Positions 7,855 to 15,828 of a DNA stretch of 64,000 bases are shown here, piece by piece. Made by a program: the position numbers and the translations under genes. This DNA comes from Thermoflexibacter ruber (GTDB lineage Bacteria; Bacteroidota; Bacteroidia; Cytophagales; Thermoflexibacteraceae). Under the pieces are notes generated by a model. The model saw nothing but the letters and a program-made list of their open reading frames with translations, did no database searches and had not been told where the DNA came from. Location of the stretch: contig NZ_FONY01000031.1 in the NCBI RefSeq assembly GCF_900113045.1, positions 1 to 64,000 on the forward strand, written 5' to 3'. Positions within the stretch are counted from its first letter, which is position 1. Each line of letters opens with the position of its first letter.

Positions 7855-9756
7855 ATGAAAATCAAATCTTTTGAGGAATACCTCAGTACCTACCGCAAAA
7901 GCGTAGAAGACCCAGAAGCTTTTTGGTCGGGCATTGCCCAAGAGTTTCACTGGCGAAAACTTTGGAAAAAAACACTGAGTTGGGATTTCAACGACTTAGA
8001 TGTGCAGTGGTTTATCGGGGGGAAGCTAAACATTACAGAAAACTGCTTAGACAGGCACGTACTTACTCACCCCGATAAAGTAGCTATTATTTGGGAATCC
8101 AACGAGCCTACGGATATTTTTGTAAAGATTACTTATAGAGAACTTTACGAAAAGGTCTGCCAGTTTGCCAATGTATTGAAAAACAATGGAGTGAAAAAAG
8201 GAGATAGAGTTTGTATCTATATGCCTATGGTGCCAGAGGCGGCGGTAGCTATGCTTGCTTGCGCCCGCATAGGAGCGATTCATTCCGTAGTGTTTGCGGG
8301 TTTCTCTGCCAATTCCTTAGCAGATAGAATCAACGATGCCCAATGCAATGCTATCATTACCTCTGACATTGCTTATAGAGGAAATAAAACTTTGGAAATC
8401 AAGCAAATTGTAGATGAAGCCCTACAAAAAACACCTTCTATCCAACGCTGTATCGTCTATCAAAGAGGCGAAGGCAAGGTAAACATGGTAGAGGGCAGGG
8501 ATACTTGGTGGCATGAGGAAATAAAAAAGGCAAACAAGGAGTTCGAGGCAGAAGAAATGGACTCAGAAGACCCATTGTTCATTTTATATACTTCTGGCTC
8601 TACGGGCAAGCCCAAAGGTGTAGTGCATAGCACTGGTGGCTACATGGTCTATACCAAATTTACCTTTGAAAACGTATTCCAATACGAAGAAAATGACGTG
8701 TATTGGTGTACTGCTGATGTAGGTTGGATTACAGGACACTCGTATATAGTTTACGGTCCTTTGCTGGCTGGGGCTACTGTGCTGATGTTTGAGGGAATCC
8801 CTACCTACCCTGATGCAGGTCGTTTTTGGAGGGTCATTGCCAAGCACAGGGTAAATATTTTTTATACTGCTCCTACGGCGATTCGCTCTTTGATGACCTT
8901 TGGAGAGGAGTTTATTACTCCTTACAATTTGAGTACACTCAAAGTCTTAGGCTCTGTAGGTGAACCAATTAACGAGGAGGCGTGGCAGTGGTTTTATAAA
9001 AACATAGGAAAAAGCCGTTGTCCTATTGTAGATACTTGGTGGCAAACCGAAACAGGGGGCATTATGATTTCGCCTCTGCCCAGAATTACTGTTCAGAAAC
9101 CAACCTTTGCTACCTTACCTCTCCCCGGCGTACAACCCATAGTCGTAGATAATAATGGAAAAGAAATACATGGCAACGGAGTAGAAGGCAACCTTTGCAT
9201 CAAATTCCCTTGGCCTTCCATGATTCGCACAACTTATGGCGACCATGAGCGTTGCAAGCAAAACTACTTCGCTACTTACAAAGGCTTGTACTTTACAGGG
9301 GATGGTTGTAAGCGCGATGAGGACGGTTATTACCGCATTACTGGTAGGGTGGACGATGTAATAAATGTTTCAGGGCATAGGATAGGCACAGCAGAGGTGG
9401 AAAATGCTATCAATCAGCACATTGCCGTAGTAGAGTCCGCCGTAGTTGGCTACCCTCATGACATCAAAGGACAGGGCATTTATGCTTTTGTAATTTGCGA
9501 GAGCAAGCCTGAAAATGAAGAACAGTTTAAAAAAGAAGTACTTAACGTAGTTACCAGAGAAATCGGGGCGATTGCCAAACCCGACATTATCCAAGTAGTA
9601 GAGGGTTTGCCTAAAACACGCTCAGGAAAAATCATGCGCCGTATTTTGAGGAAAATTGCAGAAGGAGATACCTCTAACTTAGGCGACATTACTACCCTGC
9701 TTGACCCTACGATAGTGGAAAGCATCAAAGAGGGGGCAGCTGCATTAAGAAAATAA
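7855..9756 (+). CDS. acs: Acetyl-CoA synthetase
   Basis: AMP-forming acetate--CoA ligase: it adenylates acetate with ATP and transfers the acetyl group to CoA in the cytoplasm. The 633 residues match the usual length. Visible motifs are the P-loop 'YTSGSTGKPKGVVHSTGG' (from about residue 244), 'WWQTETGG', the hinge region 'GDGCKRDEDGYYRITGR', 'VDDVINVSGHRIGTAEVE', and near the C-terminus 'KTRSGKIMRR', whose Lys (about K592) is the residue that is acetylated to switch off the enzyme in this family. It probably has its own promoter; a cupin gene follows 28 nt downstream. Confidence 0.97.
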   Translation: MKIKSFEEYLSTYRKSVEDPEAFWSGIAQEFHWRKLWKKTLSWDFNDLDVQWFIGGKLNITENCLDRHVLTHPDKVAIIWESNEPTDIFVKITYRELYEKVCQFANVLKNNGVKKGDRVCIYMPMVPEAAVAMLACARIGAIHSVVFAGFSANSLADRINDAQCNAIITSDIAYRGNKTLEIKQIVDEALQKTPSIQRCIVYQRGEGKVNMVEGRDTWWHEEIKKANKEFEAEEMDSEDPLFILYTSGSTGKPKGVVHSTGGYMVYTKFTFENVFQYEENDVYWCTADVGWITGHSYIVYGPLLAGATVLMFEGIPTYPDAGRFWRVIAKHRVNIFYTAPTAIRSLMTFGEEFITPYNLSTLKVLGSVGEPINEEAWQWFYKNIGKSRCPIVDTWWQTETGGIMISPLPRITVQKPTFATLPLPGVQPIVVDNNGKEIHGNGVEGNLCIKFPWPSMIRTTYGDHERCKQNYFATYKGLYFTGDGCKRDEDGYYRITGRVDDVINVSGHRIGTAEVENAINQHIAVVESAVVGYPHDIKGQGIYAFVICESKPENEEQFKKEVLNVVTREIGAIAKPDIIQVVEGLPKTRSGKIMRRILRKIAEGDTSNLGDITTLLDPTIVESIKEGAAALRK

Positions 9757-9784
9757 GTAATCACCAATTTTTAACTCAAGCAAA

Positions 9785-10300
9785 ATGAACATCAATTTAA
9801 GCGCAAACGTAGAGAAAAGTCATATTTTTTCACAGATAGCAGAAGAACTTAAAAAACTAAATTTTAACATTGCCAAGCAAGACCAAACGCGTCCTTGGGG
9901 TGGTTTTTTTGTGATAGAAGAAGCGCAAGCGGAACTTTTTGTCCAAACTTTTTTCCCTTATATACCCTTGACTGACTTGCAAATTACCCAAAAATTAAGT
10001 CCTAAGATTTTGGTAGTCGCACCAGAAAAAAGACTTTCTTGGCAATACCACTTCCGCCGAGCAGAAATTTGGAAAGTAATCGCTGGCACTGTAGGCGTAG
10101 TTACCAGCGATACCGACCAAGAAGGCGAACTACAAACACACTCGCTCCACTCCCTTATCAAACTTCGTCAAGGGGAAAGACATCGCTTAGTAGGGCTAAA
10201 AGAATGGGGTGTATTGGCAGAAATTTGGCAACATACCGACCCTAATCACCCCTCTGATGAGGACGACATCGTGAGGCTACAAGACGATTTTGGTAGGTAA
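9785..10300 (+). CDS. Cupin protein, mannose-6-phosphate isomerase type II-like
   Basis: A 171-residue single-domain cupin. The stretch 'TRPWGGFFVIEEA', 'KILVVAPEKRLSWQYHFRR', 'AEIWKVIAGTVGVV', 'IKLRQGERHRLVGLKEWG' and the ending 'DEDDIVRLQDDFGR' parallels the isomerase domain of bifunctional mannose-1-phosphate guanylyltransferase/isomerases. The metal ligands in the first motif (H-x-R-R-A-E) and the His in 'GERHRL' are mostly retained. The protein could isomerise a sugar phosphate or act as a related cupin; no sugar nucleotide genes are adjacent. It probably shares a transcript with acs. Confidence 0.7.
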   Translation: MNINLSANVEKSHIFSQIAEELKKLNFNIAKQDQTRPWGGFFVIEEAQAELFVQTFFPYIPLTDLQITQKLSPKILVVAPEKRLSWQYHFRRAEIWKVIAGTVGVVTSDTDQEGELQTHSLHSLIKLRQGERHRLVGLKEWGVLAEIWQHTDPNHPSDEDDIVRLQDDFGR

Positions 10301-10416
10301 GGATAAGGCTTGGGAAGTAACAAATTATTTTTTTCTATGGCAAAAAAGCAAGAATTGGGCAAGGAGTTCAATAGCCTCAAAAGCTATTGGATTTGATGAT
10401 TTTGTTATCACCTTGC

Positions 10417-11553
10417 CTAAATTTTTTCTAAGAAATCCTCAAAACTATCAACTTCTGCAAAATCAATATAATATTCATTATCTGTAACTTTACTTACTTT
10501 CATACTATCAACGCCTAAGAAGGATAATCTTTCGTATGTTAATAGTTCACCCTCGCTTAATTTTAAAATTTTTCGCAAAATCCATTCTGCTAAAGCATTA
10601 TTGGGATTGGTCATCAATGCCTTGCTATTTTCTTGGCATAATTTTGCTGTTAATATTTCACCTGAGGGAATCTTTAATAAGAAAGTTTTATCTCTGGGAG
10701 GGAAAAAACTGGGGCATACTTGGTGAATGATTTGAGGTATGGGAATATATACCTCTCCTAAATCACGCTTTCTGCCCCCTGCATTCCATTGATTAAGACC
10801 ACTTTTTTCAGCTACTTTTTTATTGTTTGACTTACTTTCCCGCAAAGAATACAAAGGTAAAATTACGTAGTCTATTCCTGCTCTTTGAATTTTTGGCTGT
10901 AAGTTTAGCGTTTCATACAACTGTAGCAAGATTTCAAAAGGTTCTTTGGCTATCTCTACAGGAACATCTATATACTCTAAAGGTTGGTGGAATTTACGGA
11001 AAAGAGTACTTTTGGAAAATAAGAAAGAGTATTCACTTTTACCATCATGAAAAGAAATACTTTTATCCGTTATTTTTAAGCCAGATAGCTTTTCAATATC
11101 TATAATGTCGTAATCAACCTCAAAAATCCTAAATAAGTTTTCTTTTCTGCTAACGCAATGATATATAGCACTATGAATATTGTAATTATTGTTAGCAAAC
11201 TCTATTCTTTGATTTCTTAATTCTGATAATCTCAATAAAAGAGCCTCTCCTTTTAACTCTCTTAAATAGGCAGACAATCTGTTAAACTCTGCTATTTTTT
11301 CTAATTTAGTATTGCTCTCGAAAGTAAATGTTTTTATCCCTATACCTAAAGAACCTTTTTTAGCGTCATAAGCAGAATCTTCACGAGCTAAATTCTCGGC
11401 ATTAAAAACTTTACAAAAAATATTTTCAACTACTCTATAATGAATCAGTGGTATGGGTGAGTCGCTAAACAATTTTGATAAAGTTCCAACTGACTTTAAA
11501 TAGTTTTTATACAGGTCTATAACTTCAACAGGCTGTTGATTCAAAAAAATCAT
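10417..11553 (-). CDS. Predicted type II restriction endonuclease
   Basis: A 378-residue protein directly behind a DNA methyltransferase gene (15-nt gap, same strand), the typical layout of a restriction-modification operon. The C-terminal part (about residues 230-345) contains 'GLNQWNAGGRKRDLGEVYIP', 'FFPPRDKTFLLKIPSGEIL' and 'CQENSKALMTNPNNALAEWI', a pattern I associate with B3-like DNA-recognition domains of the BfiI/NgoFVII endonuclease group. I see no phospholipase-D HxK motif; instead the N-terminal half has 'REDSAYDAKKGSLGIGIKTF' (residues 57-76), which may be a PD-(D/E)XK-like active site. The recognition sequence cannot be read from the protein. Function rests on context plus the C-terminal motifs. 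Confidence 0.7.
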   Translation of the reverse strand: MIFLNQQPVEVIDLYKNYLKSVGTLSKLFSDSPIPLIHYRVVENIFCKVFNAENLAREDSAYDAKKGSLGIGIKTFTFESNTKLEKIAEFNRLSAYLRELKGEALLLRLSELRNQRIEFANNNYNIHSAIYHCVSRKENLFRIFEVDYDIIDIEKLSGLKITDKSISFHDGKSEYSFLFSKSTLFRKFHQPLEYIDVPVEIAKEPFEILLQLYETLNLQPKIQRAGIDYVILPLYSLRESKSNNKKVAEKSGLNQWNAGGRKRDLGEVYIPIPQIIHQVCPSFFPPRDKTFLLKIPSGEILTAKLCQENSKALMTNPNNALAEWILRKILKLSEGELLTYERLSFLGVDSMKVSKVTDNEYYIDFAEVDSFEDFLEKI

Positions 11554-11568
11554 GCAAAAAATATCTGA

Positions 11569-12507
11569 TTATAAATGATTATCATAAGTTATTGGGTTCT
11601 CCTCAAATATAAATAAAACTGGCTGCTCAATTTTATTTGATATAGGATTATTGGTTAAGCTTATCTGTTTAGAAGGATTATTACTTTTTTCAAGGCTAAT
11701 TTTCTCCAATCTATCAATAGCACTCCTACAATAGTCTTCATTTATTTCAAATCCTATATAATTGCGTTTATTCTTTAGAGCGACAGATGCAGTAGTACCG
11801 CTTCCTGAAAAAGGGTCTAAAACAATATCATTTTCATTTGAAGTAGATAATATTAAAGGCTCTATAAGTTTCTCAGGAAAAGTCGCTTGATGATTTCCAA
11901 ACGGTTCTATCCCACATCTAATGACATCTCTATGATGGTTATATTGTTTAGCTATATCAAGATTAAAGAAATACCTTCTTGATTTTACAAAATGAAAAAT
12001 ATGCTCATATACAGGATAGCGTCTATCAGGAGAATAAGAAGGTACTGGATTTGGTTTTTCCCATATAATTTTATTCCTTAAAATCCACCCCTGTTCTTGC
12101 ATACCTATCGCTACTCTTTCAGGAAGCATAAGCAGTTGTTTATACTGTAAGTAAACCCCATTAGGTTTAGTAATTTTATGTTCCTTATAGTGTCTATCTG
12201 TCTTTCTTGCAAACCGCCCCTTATTTCTTATAAAGCCTTTTGTTCCAAAATATACATCACCTATATTCAAGTAAAAGGAGCCTTGTTTACTTAATATTCT
12301 CTTTATTTCATTTGTATATTCCAATAAGTTCTTTACATAATCGAGGGGGTCTTGCTCTCTACCTATAGTTTCGTTTCCATAGCTTCTACAGTTAAAGTAG
12401 GGGGGACTGGTTACTACCAAATTTACTGAGTTATCAGGTAATTTTTTCATTAAATCCAAAGAATCACCACAAATTATTTGATTTAAAAACTCATCTATTA
12501 CGTTCAT
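11569..12507 (-). CDS. Type II DNA methyltransferase, beta class (N4-cytosine or N6-adenine)
   Basis: A 312-residue amino-methyltransferase that would protect host sites from the adjacent endonuclease. The catalytic motif IV 'TSPPY' is at residues 33-37 and the AdoMet-binding motif I 'DPFSGSGTT' lies near the C-terminus, the order that defines the beta class. S-P-P-Y favours N4-cytosine modification but does not exclude N6-adenine. I chose the ATG at 12507 ('MNVIDEFLNQIICGDSLDLM') because the longer frame from 12594 adds a hydrophobic, family-untypical extension. A -7-like box on the same strand lies upstream. No controller gene is adjacent. Confidence 0.88.
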   Translation of the reverse strand: MNVIDEFLNQIICGDSLDLMKKLPDNSVNLVVTSPPYFNCRSYGNETIGREQDPLDYVKNLLEYTNEIKRILSKQGSFYLNIGDVYFGTKGFIRNKGRFARKTDRHYKEHKITKPNGVYLQYKQLLMLPERVAIGMQEQGWILRNKIIWEKPNPVPSYSPDRRYPVYEHIFHFVKSRRYFFNLDIAKQYNHHRDVIRCGIEPFGNHQATFPEKLIEPLILSTSNENDIVLDPFSGSGTTASVALKNKRNYIGFEINEDYCRSAIDRLEKISLEKSNNPSKQISLTNNPISNKIEQPVLFIFEENPITYDNHL

Positions 12508-12634
12508 AATTTTGAAAACAGAGTTGTAATGAAAAAAAATTATCAAAATAACACATTTATTAAAATAAACCGTAATGCCTTGTATTCTTATCATGAATAC
12601 GGATTTTAGTGTCCATTCTTAGTTTATTTTTAGA

Positions 12635-12642
12635 CAAAAGTA
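12635..12642 (-). promoter_or_regulatory. Putative -7 promoter box for the restriction-modification operon
   Basis: Read on the minus strand this is TACTTTTG, fitting TAnnTTTG, about 130 nt before the chosen methyltransferase start. The -33 element is weak, so this is tentative. Confidence 0.3.
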
Positions 12643-12688
12643 CTTATTTTAAACATAAAAAAAAATTTAAAGTTCAAAACCTTAATAA

Positions 12689-12962
12689 AAGTTTGCCTTA
12701 GCAGAGAATTGCTGCGTAGTTACTAAGTTTGAGGCAGACAACCCCGTGAGCAGTGCGCCAGAGGTTTTTAGCCTATTTCAAATATTTTGATTATCAGGAT
12801 TTTGTAACGCCTTATTCGGGCTTGATTCAGTTAAAAAAATATGCAGAGGTGAACGGTGCAAGTGATTTACAGCCCTATTTTGAAAAAATTAGCGCACTCA
12901 CCAAGCAAGTCAGGGAGGAGATTTATTTTCTGCTAACAGAAGTCTTTGGGTATTTTAGGTAA
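12689..12962 (+). pseudogene. Frameshifted remnant of an unknown protein
   Basis: Two overlapping frames read as one protein when joined. The first encodes 'KFALAENCCVVTKFEADNPV' and then 'SSAPEVFSLFQIF' before a stop. The second takes over at about 12775 with 'YFDYQDFVTPYSGLIQLKKY', 'ASDLQPYFEKISALTKQV' and 'REEIYFLLTEVFGYFR'. The parts join around a phenylalanine-rich stretch, which suggests a single frameshift; the 5' end is missing too (a stop precedes 12689). I do not recognise the family. The second half alone could be read from a GTG at 12753, but it would start in the wrong frame of the upstream half. Confidence 0.4.
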
Positions 12963-13147
12963 GTCTTTGCTTATAGATTTGGTGCTTCCGTGCCTGAACG
13001 AAGTTTTGTCCTAAAATTACTGATGAATCAAAAATTTAAAGCATATTTTTTGCAAGTTTTTTAGATAGCTACTAAATTCGCTTTTTCATTAGTGTAAATA
13101 AATCATTAATTTTATAACCTTATATTTTAATAATTTATTAATTGACT

Positions 13148-13270
13148 ATGGGAAAAGGAGATGTAAAAAGCCGCAGAGGTAAAATTTGGAGAGGCTCTTA
13201 TGGCAATAAGCGCAAGAGAAAAGCCAACAAATCTACTAATACTCCTCAAAAACCTACTGAAAAAAAATAA
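13148..13270 (+). CDS. 30S ribosomal protein bTHX
   Basis: A 40-residue, very basic protein: MGKGDVKSRRGKIWRGSYGN followed by a K/R-rich tail (RKRKANKSTNTPQKP). This matches the THX/PSRP-4-like ribosomal protein of Thermus and Bacteroidota ('MGKGDxKxRRGKIxRGxYG'), which binds in the head of the 30S subunit. It is short enough to be missed by default gene-length cutoffs. A strong intrinsic terminator follows 26 nt after the stop, showing that it is a single-gene transcript. Confidence 0.93.
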   Translation: MGKGDVKSRRGKIWRGSYGNKRKRKANKSTNTPQKPTEKK

Positions 13271-13296
13271 TCAAAAAAGGTAATGCGATTTTTACC

Positions 13297-13329
13297 GTTG
13301 TTGGTGAAAGCACCAACAACTTTTTTTTT
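13297..13329 (+). terminator. Intrinsic terminator of the bTHX gene
   Basis: Perfect 10-bp stem GTTGTTGGTG/CACCAACAAC with an AAAG loop, followed by nine T. It lies inside the longest open frame of the downstream esterase and so argues against that upstream start. Confidence 0.88.
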
Positions 13330-13369
13330 ACTAAAAATTTGGCTATTAGCTATTTACCATATTAAAATC

Positions 13370-14173
13370 ATGTCAGCAAATAAGTACGAAGATGCTACTC
13401 ACGAGGTTAATTCTCGTTTTCTGAAAATGAGAAAACGAATAGATATTTTTCTGCCTCCTACCTATCACCAGCAACCCTCTCATTACTTTCGTTTGGTCAT
13501 TATGAACGATGGGCAAGATGCAAAAGTTTTGAAAATTAGAGAAAATTTGGATAGGCTACATCTGAATCAGGAAATCCACCCTACTATTTTGGTAGCTGTT
13601 CATGCTACGCAAAGAATCCAAGAATACGGCACAGCAGGTCATCCTGACTATGCCAATCGCGGAAATAAAGCTCGTACCTACACCAACTTTGTGGTGCATG
13701 AGTTGATTCCTTTTCTGACCCATCACTACAGACTGATTAAGACTCCTGATACTACGGCGATATTGGGTTTTTCGCTTGGTGGGCTTTCTGCCTTTGATAT
13801 AGCATGGAGCAATCCTCATATTTTTGGTAGGGTAGGGGTTTGCTCTGGTTCTTTTTGGTGGCGTAGGCACTCGGCAAATGATGATTTGGCACAAATAGAC
13901 CGCATCATGCACGACATAGTACGAAACGGTTATAAAAAAGAAGGATTAAAGTTTTGGTTTGAAGCAGGCACCAATGACGAAACTTCTGACCGCAATCACA
14001 ACGGCATCATAGATGCCATAGAGGACACGCTTGACCTTATTGCGGAGTTAATCCTCAAAGGTTATGACAATCAAAAAGACATCAAATACGTAGAAGTACA
14101 AGGCGGCGAACACAACCAACGCACTTGGGCTTTGGTGATTCCTGATTTTTTAAAGTGGGCTTTTGGTAGGTAA
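13370..14173 (+). CDS. Putative alpha/beta-hydrolase esterase
   Basis: A 267-residue esterase of the enterochelin-esterase-like group (esterase D fold). Key features: an oxyanion region 'LVIMNDGQDAKVL', the nucleophile elbow 'GFSLGGLSAFD' with Ser, a possible acid in 'NDETSDRNHNGIIDAIEDTL', and the His in 'GGEHNQRTW'. The substrate is not known. I use the ATG at 13370 ('MSANKYEDATHEVNSRF'); an earlier ATG at 13283 would lie inside the bTHX terminator. No signal peptide is seen from this start, so it is probably cytoplasmic. It converges with the OmpA-family gene. Confidence 0.75.
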   Translation: MSANKYEDATHEVNSRFLKMRKRIDIFLPPTYHQQPSHYFRLVIMNDGQDAKVLKIRENLDRLHLNQEIHPTILVAVHATQRIQEYGTAGHPDYANRGNKARTYTNFVVHELIPFLTHHYRLIKTPDTTAILGFSLGGLSAFDIAWSNPHIFGRVGVCSGSFWWRRHSANDDLAQIDRIMHDIVRNGYKKEGLKFWFEAGTNDETSDRNHNGIIDAIEDTLDLIAELILKGYDNQKDIKYVEVQGGEHNQRTWALVIPDFLKWAFGR

Positions 14174-14188
14174 ACCTAAGTCCCTTTT

Positions 14189-15763
14189 TTACTTACTCAA
14201 TACTTTAAATTCTACTCGCCTATTTAGTTTGCGAGTTTCTTCTTTCTCATTGCTTGCGATGGGGCGTGAACCTCCATAACCAACGGTTTTGATGCGTTCT
14301 GCGGTGATGCCTTTTTTTACCAAATAGTCCTTTACAGCATTGGCTCTTTGCACAGAAAGCATCTGATTTTTTTGTTTATTGCCTACTCCGTCGGTATGCC
14401 CTGCAATTTCTATCTGCATAGTAGGATATTTTTGTAAAATATCAAATAGTTGCTCGAGTTCATCTTCGGAGGAGGGGAGCAGAGTAGGCTGGCTCTGCAT
14501 AAAGTATAAGTGGCTTAGCTCAATGGCTACGCCTGTTTCTATGGGAACCAAATAGATATTTCGCTCTATTTCTGTATAAGTTTTTAATCCTGTTAGGTCT
14601 ATATTTTCTTTGATGGCAAAAAAGCCGTCTTTCTCGGCAAAAAAGCTATATGCCTTGTCTTTGGGTAGATAAATTTTATAAGTACCGTCCTTAGGATTAG
14701 AGCTGGCAAGTCCAGCGTTTTGGTGTGTTTTGATATTAGTATAGCTAATTTTAGTGGCAATCGGTTCGTTAGTGTTTTTGTTTAGCACTTTCCCATAAAT
14801 CATAGCTACGGGTTCTGGGCGAGCAACTTCTTTGATTTTCACTTGATAAACGTCAGCATTTTCTCCGTAGTTTTGCCCACCAGAAGTAAAATAAGCCACA
14901 TCTCCTTTGGCGGTCATGCTAAACTCACAGTCCCAAAAAGGCGTATTGACCTTTGCGCCTAAGTTGAGAGGTTCGCTCCATTTTTGCCAAGTATCATCTA
15001 AGCGTTTGGTTACAAAAACATCTAAGTTGCCATAGCCAGCCCTTCCGTCAGTAGAAAAATACAGAGTAACATTATCCGCCGCCAAAAAAGGTGAGGCTTC
15101 TATGCCTGCGGTGTTGATGTCTTTGCCTAAGTTCAAGGGTTCGCTGAAGGTGCCGTCAGCTTCCAAGAAAGAAACGTAGAGGTCTTGCTTGCCAAAAGTT
15201 ACTCGATTGTTCGCATAAGAGATAAGCAAGATGCGCTTGTCCACTGACATATTCATATAAGCGGGTTCGCTTACCCACCTAAACCCCTTGATTTTAATAC
15301 TTTGAGGTTTACCCCATCCGTCTGTAGTACGCTCAGAAACAGCAATATTGGTAACAGCATAATCTGCACTGAGGTTGTATTGGTCATATAAGAAAAGTGT
15401 ATTGCCATCACCAGAAATACCCAATACAGCATTATTTGTAGCTGTATTGAGGGGGGCACCTACGTTTCTCATGGTACTAAAAGAGCCGTCAGCCATGCGT
15501 TCTCCTACCCAAATGTCTTCATCTTTTTTATAGGTTTTGTAGCCTACGTTATCGGGGTGTCCTACCCGATAAACAAATAGAAATTTACCGTCTGCGGAAA
15601 CTACAGGCTGTCCCTCGTAATATGGAGAATTGACCTGCTCACCTAATTTGGTTTTTTCATATACCAAGTCTGCATTAGGAACAGTTTTAACACTGCTTGT
15701 TTGCGCGAAAGATTGAAAACAAAGCAAGTACAAAGAGAGGAAAAAAAATATGCATTTGTTCAT
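14189..15763 (-). CDS. OmpA-family outer-membrane protein with beta-propeller repeats
   Basis: A 524-residue envelope protein. Signal peptide MNKCIFFFLSLYLLCFQSFAQ, then PD40/WD40-like propeller repeats over about 30-310 ('EGQPVVSADGKFLFVYRVG', 'EASPFLAADNVTLYFSTDGR'), a carboxypeptidase-regulatory-like beta-sandwich at about 320-400 ('YGKVLNKNTNEPIATKISY'), and an OmpA C-terminal peptidoglycan-binding domain at about 415-524 ('IEIAGHTDGVGNKQKNQMLS', 'LNRRVEFKVLSK'). Proteins with this layout link the outer membrane to the cell wall in Bacteroidota; some related ones belong to the gliding/T9SS machinery, but this one cannot be placed there from sequence alone. A -7 box lies just upstream. Confidence 0.88.
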   Translation of the reverse strand: MNKCIFFFLSLYLLCFQSFAQTSSVKTVPNADLVYEKTKLGEQVNSPYYEGQPVVSADGKFLFVYRVGHPDNVGYKTYKKDEDIWVGERMADGSFSTMRNVGAPLNTATNNAVLGISGDGNTLFLYDQYNLSADYAVTNIAVSERTTDGWGKPQSIKIKGFRWVSEPAYMNMSVDKRILLISYANNRVTFGKQDLYVSFLEADGTFSEPLNLGKDINTAGIEASPFLAADNVTLYFSTDGRAGYGNLDVFVTKRLDDTWQKWSEPLNLGAKVNTPFWDCEFSMTAKGDVAYFTSGGQNYGENADVYQVKIKEVARPEPVAMIYGKVLNKNTNEPIATKISYTNIKTHQNAGLASSNPKDGTYKIYLPKDKAYSFFAEKDGFFAIKENIDLTGLKTYTEIERNIYLVPIETGVAIELSHLYFMQSQPTLLPSSEDELEQLFDILQKYPTMQIEIAGHTDGVGNKQKNQMLSVQRANAVKDYLVKKGITAERIKTVGYGGSRPIASNEKEETRKLNRRVEFKVLSK

Positions 15764-15793
15764 GGCACATTAGGATTGGGGTTGATTAATCGA

Positions 15794-15801
15794 CGAAGAT
15801 A
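15794..15801 (-). promoter_or_regulatory. Putative -7 promoter box for the OmpA-family gene
   Basis: Minus-strand TATCTTCG resembles the Bacteroidota TAnnTTTG box. A TTG lies about 21 nt further upstream on the same strand. The box is 30 nt before the start codon. Confidence 0.4.
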
Positions 15802-15828
15802 GCAAAAATTAATCAAATTATCCAATCA

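Noticed and set aside
12508-12594. 29-residue N-terminal extension of the methyltransferase
   Set aside because: It is rich in Ile/Phe with no family support; the conserved N-terminus begins at the ATG at 12507.
13283-13369. Longer N-terminus for the esterase at 13370
   Set aside because: These 29 codons lie in the bTHX terminator stem-loop and T-tract and give a composition unlike the rest of the protein.
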